In this document: positions 61,261-64,000 of the stretch, piece by piece
Layout of the letters: each line of letters begins with the position of its first letter
Position numbering within the stretch: the stretch's first letter is position 1
Assembly: GCA_017460085.1 (NCBI GenBank)
Contig: JAFUBQ010000002.1
Location: 36,228-100,227, forward strand
Reading direction: 5' to 3'
Length of the DNA stretch: 64,000 nt
Source of the DNA: Alphaproteobacteria bacterium
Lineage (GTDB): Bacteria; Pseudomonadota; Alphaproteobacteria; RF32; CAG-239
The notes under the pieces: generated by a model
Seen by the model: the letters and a program-made list of their open reading frames with translations, nothing else
Databases searched by the model: none
Told to the model about the DNA's origin: nothing
Translations under genes and position numbers: made by a program

Positions 61261-63711
61261 CTAGTCCATTTTTTTGGCTTCAATGCGCATAGCGTAGAAA
61301 GAGCGCCATACGAAAATTAAACCGATGACGAAAAATGCCACGCCTATACCAAGGGCTAGCTTTTCGTTTTGTTCAGATACTTTTACAGCCATTTCGGCAG
61401 CAAGCAAGCCAAACAAAGTGGTAAATTTAATAATCGGGTTCAAAGCCACCGACGCTGTGTCTTTATACGGGTCACCAACCGTATCACCCACCACTGAAGC
61501 GGCGTGCAAATCAGAACCTTTTTCGTTCAAATCAACTTCAACCACCTTTTTGGCATTATCCCAAGCACCGCCGGCATTGGCCATAAACAGCGCCTGATAC
61601 AAACCGAAGATAGCGATTGAAATGAGGTAGCTGGCGAACAATTTCGGTCCGAAGAACGCAAAGGCAATGGCAAATGAGAAAATGACCACAAAGATATTGA
61701 ACATACCTTTTTGCGCATATTGCGTGCAAATTTTCACCACTGTTTTAGAATCTTCAACCGAAGCTGCTTTATTGGTATCGAGCTTAATATGCTCTTTAAT
61801 GTAGTTTACCGCACGATAAGCACCTGTTGAAACCGCCTGAATAGCTGCACCGGAGAACCAATAAATGACCGCACCGCCCAACAGCAAGCCGATTAAGACA
61901 CGGGCATCAATTAAGTTTAATTCCAAATTAAGCAACAAAATGATAGAGAAAATCATGGTTGTTGCACCGATAACCGCCGTACCGATTAAAACAGGTTTAG
62001 AAGTTGCTTTAAAGGTATTACCGGCTGAATCGTTTGCTTCAAGCAAATGTTTGCCGTGTTCAAAATTCGGTTCAAAGCCATAGGTATTTTTGATTTCTTT
62101 TTTAATACCTTTTTGGCATTCAATTTGCGAAAGTTCAAACACAGATTGTGCATTATCTGTTACCGGACCATAGCTGTCAACCGCAATGGTAACAGGACCC
62201 ATGCCAAGCATACCGAACGCCACCAAACCAAAAGCAAACACGGTCGGATAAATCATAATTTGCCCAATTTCGCCTTGCGCCGTAATATATGCCACAGCCA
62301 TTAAGCCGGCCATTACAACACCTTGCCAAAAACCGGAGAAATTACCCGAAACAATACCTGACAAGATGTTAAGAGAAGCACCGGCTTCACGGCTGGCATT
62401 CACCACTTCTTGAACATGTTTTGATTTTGATGAGGTAAAGATTTTGGTAAATTCCGGAATAATTGCTGCTGCTAAAGTGCCGCAGCTGATAATGATTGAC
62501 ATTTTCCACCAAATATTTGGACCGAATTGTTCCATTGGCAGCATTAAATATGATACGCCGAATGTAACGGCAATGGAAATGATTGATGTTAACCAAATTA
62601 AGCTGGTTAACGGCTTTTCAAAGTCAAATTCATCACGTTTACCGAAAATGACTTTAGAGATGATGCCGTTTAAGCCGTATGAGAACATAGAGGTCAAAAT
62701 CATCAAAATGCGCATTGCAAAAATCCACGTAATTAAGCGGGCTTGCAATTCCGGAGCGAAGACATATTGTGCTAAAGCTCCTTCCGGCGTATAGTGCATA
62801 CCGGCAGCCAAAACGATAAAGCTGATAAGAGCTACACCGGTCACACCATAGGTTTCAAAACCATCGGCGGTTGGTCCGCATGAATCGCCGGCATTATCAC
62901 CGGTACAATCGGCAATAACTCCAGGGTTACGCGCATCATCTTCATCAATTTTGAAAATAATTTTCATTAAATCTGCGCCGATGTCGGCAATTTTGGTAAA
63001 GATACCGCCGCAAATGCGTAATGCCGAAGCGCCCAATGATTCACCGATGGCGAATCCAATAAAGCAAGCGCCGGCTGTTTCACGGTCAACAAACACCAAA
63101 ATATAGAGCATTACCAAAAGTTCAACGCAAATCAGCAGTACGCCGATAGACATGCCGGAACGCAGCGGTAAGCTCATGACCGGATATGCTTTACCTTTAA
63201 GTGAAGCAAAAGAAGTGCGAGAATTGGCATAAGTGTTAATACGCATACCAAACCAAGCAACCGTAAACGAACCCAAAATACCAAGGATTGACCATAATAA
63301 AATATAGGCAACTTTGCTCCACGGAGTATCATTCAAACCGGCAAAGTAATAAACAATGCAAGCACCGATAAACAGCTCTAAAACAAACAGCAATTTTGCC
63401 TGTTGTTTCATATAAGTTGTGCAGGTAGCGTAAATTGTTTCCGATACTTTAAGCATAGATTCGTGTGCCGGCAAGCGTTTAATACTGAAAAATTCGCCCA
63501 AACCAAAACACATACCTAATAAACAGATAATCATACCGCCGATAAGCAGCTGATTGCCGCTTACACTATGGTCTAAAATTGTATAAGTTGCTTCACTCAG
63601 CGACGGAATAAGCAAGTCTAATTCCGATGCTGATGCTCCGTTAACAACGGCAAATAATGCCGTCATTGAACTGAGAACAATTTTACATATTTTTGTTCTG
63701 CTGATAAACAT
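61261..63711 (-). CDS. hppA: Membrane-bound proton-translocating pyrophosphatase
   Basis: 816-residue ion pump that couples PPi hydrolysis to cation export. An N-terminal signal-like helix (MFISRTKICKIVLSSMTALFAVVNGASA) precedes about 16 membrane helices. Substrate motif DIGADLMKIIFKIDEDDARNPGVIADCTGDNAGDS and GPVTIAVDSYGPVTDNA are present, and AGNTFKA has Lys at the position that marks K+-independent enzymes (about residue 567). The CTGDNAGDSCGPTADGFETYG variant and extra length place it in a divergent branch. AAAGGAAAAAGAG precedes the ATG. Confidence 0.93.
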   Translation of the reverse strand: MFISRTKICKIVLSSMTALFAVVNGASASELDLLIPSLSEATYTILDHSVSGNQLLIGGMIICLLGMCFGLGEFFSIKRLPAHESMLKVSETIYATCTTYMKQQAKLLFVLELFIGACIVYYFAGLNDTPWSKVAYILLWSILGILGSFTVAWFGMRINTYANSRTSFASLKGKAYPVMSLPLRSGMSIGVLLICVELLVMLYILVFVDRETAGACFIGFAIGESLGASALRICGGIFTKIADIGADLMKIIFKIDEDDARNPGVIADCTGDNAGDSCGPTADGFETYGVTGVALISFIVLAAGMHYTPEGALAQYVFAPELQARLITWIFAMRILMILTSMFSYGLNGIISKVIFGKRDEFDFEKPLTSLIWLTSIISIAVTFGVSYLMLPMEQFGPNIWWKMSIIISCGTLAAAIIPEFTKIFTSSKSKHVQEVVNASREAGASLNILSGIVSGNFSGFWQGVVMAGLMAVAYITAQGEIGQIMIYPTVFAFGLVAFGMLGMGPVTIAVDSYGPVTDNAQSVFELSQIECQKGIKKEIKNTYGFEPNFEHGKHLLEANDSAGNTFKATSKPVLIGTAVIGATTMIFSIILLLNLELNLIDARVLIGLLLGGAVIYWFSGAAIQAVSTGAYRAVNYIKEHIKLDTNKAASVEDSKTVVKICTQYAQKGMFNIFVVIFSFAIAFAFFGPKLFASYLISIAIFGLYQALFMANAGGAWDNAKKVVEVDLNEKGSDLHAASVVGDTVGDPYKDTASVALNPIIKFTTLFGLLAAEMAVKVSEQNEKLALGIGVAFFVIGLIFVWRSFYAMRIEAKKMD

Positions 63712-63739
63712 CTCTTTTTCCTTTTAAAAAATTAAAACG

Positions 63740-63769
63740 CGGTCAGCATAAGTTATCCCTTATTGACCG
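63740..63769 (-). promoter_or_regulatory. 5'UTR stem-loop of hppA
   Basis: Minus-strand CGGTCA-ATAAG-loop-CTTAT-gc-TGACCG forms an 11-bp stem ending about 29 bases before the hppA ATG and just upstream of its ribosome site. It has no T tract, so a translational or stability role is more likely than termination. Confidence 0.5.
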
Positions 63770-63860
63770 ATTGTTTGTATCTTAAAACATATTTATTAAG
63801 AATGCATTATAAATTTACATTTTTTTATTTTTCGGGGATAAGCTGTGAAAATTTAATAAT

Positions 63861-63898
63861 TTTATGATTCGAACGTAACACTACCTGCGCAAGCAGGT
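63861..63898 (-). repeat. Hairpin repeat, copy B
   Basis: Inverted relative to 54637-54675. ACCTGC-ttgc-GCAGGT hairpin plus AGTGTTACGTTCGAATC; two substitutions from copy A. Confidence 0.8.
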
Positions 63899-63911
63899 AG
63901 ATGTAGACAAT

Positions 63912-64000
63912 CCTAAATCTTCGCGCTATACTGCGGTTATGGAAGAAGTAAAGTATAGCAAACAACGCTATATAGAATATCAATGACGCGAAGATTTAGG
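63912..64000. repeat. 89-bp segment bounded by 14-bp perfect inverted repeats
   Basis: CCTAAATCTTCGCG (63912-63925) and CGCGAAGATTTAGG (63987-64000, the last bases of the window). Inside is a second stem GCTATAC/GTATAGC and a 15-codon frame starting at the ATG at 63940. It may be a small non-autonomous repeat element or the edge of a larger one beyond the window. Confidence 0.6.

Overview
The window is about 64 kb of AT-rich chromosome from an alphaproteobacterium. This is inferred from gene families and order: paired b and b' ATP synthase subunits in an I-a-c-b'-b operon separate from F1, alphaproteobacterial AddB/AddA, an RpoH with a clear RpoH box, a ChpT-like phosphotransferase of the CckA-CtrA relay, FADH2-type TrmFO, and the mnmE-mnmG-rsmG-parA-parB cluster. 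Low GC, a 2,061-residue autotransporter, small helix-turn-helix genes tied to repeats and a K+-independent-type membrane pyrophosphatase recall uncultured host- or gut-associated alphaproteobacteria. That placement is inference.

Layout. 1-1.4 kb: end of a DUF4340-like gene and a cation-diffusion facilitator. 1.4-6.2 kb (minus): a tightly coupled run from a small membrane protein through xerD, dciA-like, dsbA-like and atpI-B-E-F'-F. 6.3-15.1 kb (plus): aroK, a CNNM/CorC protein, rdgB, addB and addA. 15.1-17.5 kb (minus): rpoH, chpT and a periplasmic protein. 17.7-20.8 kb (plus): trmFO, a degenerate phytoene-synthase-like gene and a Bax-inhibitor-1 gene. 20.8-31 kb: murA with a small upstream gene, a zinc-ribbon membrane protein, secreted proteins, two pilin-like proteins, a pseudo-protease with four PCxxC repeats, comM, a lipoprotein and two membrane proteins. 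31-42.9 kb (minus): dnaE, an FTR-like protein, parB, parA, rsmG, a PHP phosphatase, mnmG and mnmE. 43-49.3 kb: the autotransporter. 49.3-54.8 kb: a SLOG-like gene, rho, htpG, a hypothetical and a GNAT enzyme. 54.8-55.2 kb: a candidate replication origin. 55.2-64 kb: coaE, dnaQ, an AmpG-like permease, marC, a YbjN-like gene, lgt, rpmB, tRNA-Arg(CCG) next to a broken copy of itself, a small hypothetical and hppA.

The most notable structure is around mnmG. Two identical 16-bp parS sites sit in inverted ~85-bp repeats on either side of the PHP-mnmG pair. Outside these are a 74-aa helix-turn-helix gene on one side and its degraded homologue, inverted, on the other. Beyond those lie a second pair of inverted repeats (~143 bp) and 117-bp direct repeats. 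With parAB 1-6 kb away and an AT-rich region carrying DnaA- and CtrA-type sites 14-17 kb away, this looks like an origin-proximal segregation region altered by a repeat-borne HTH module. No CRISPR array, rRNA operon or transposase gene was seen.
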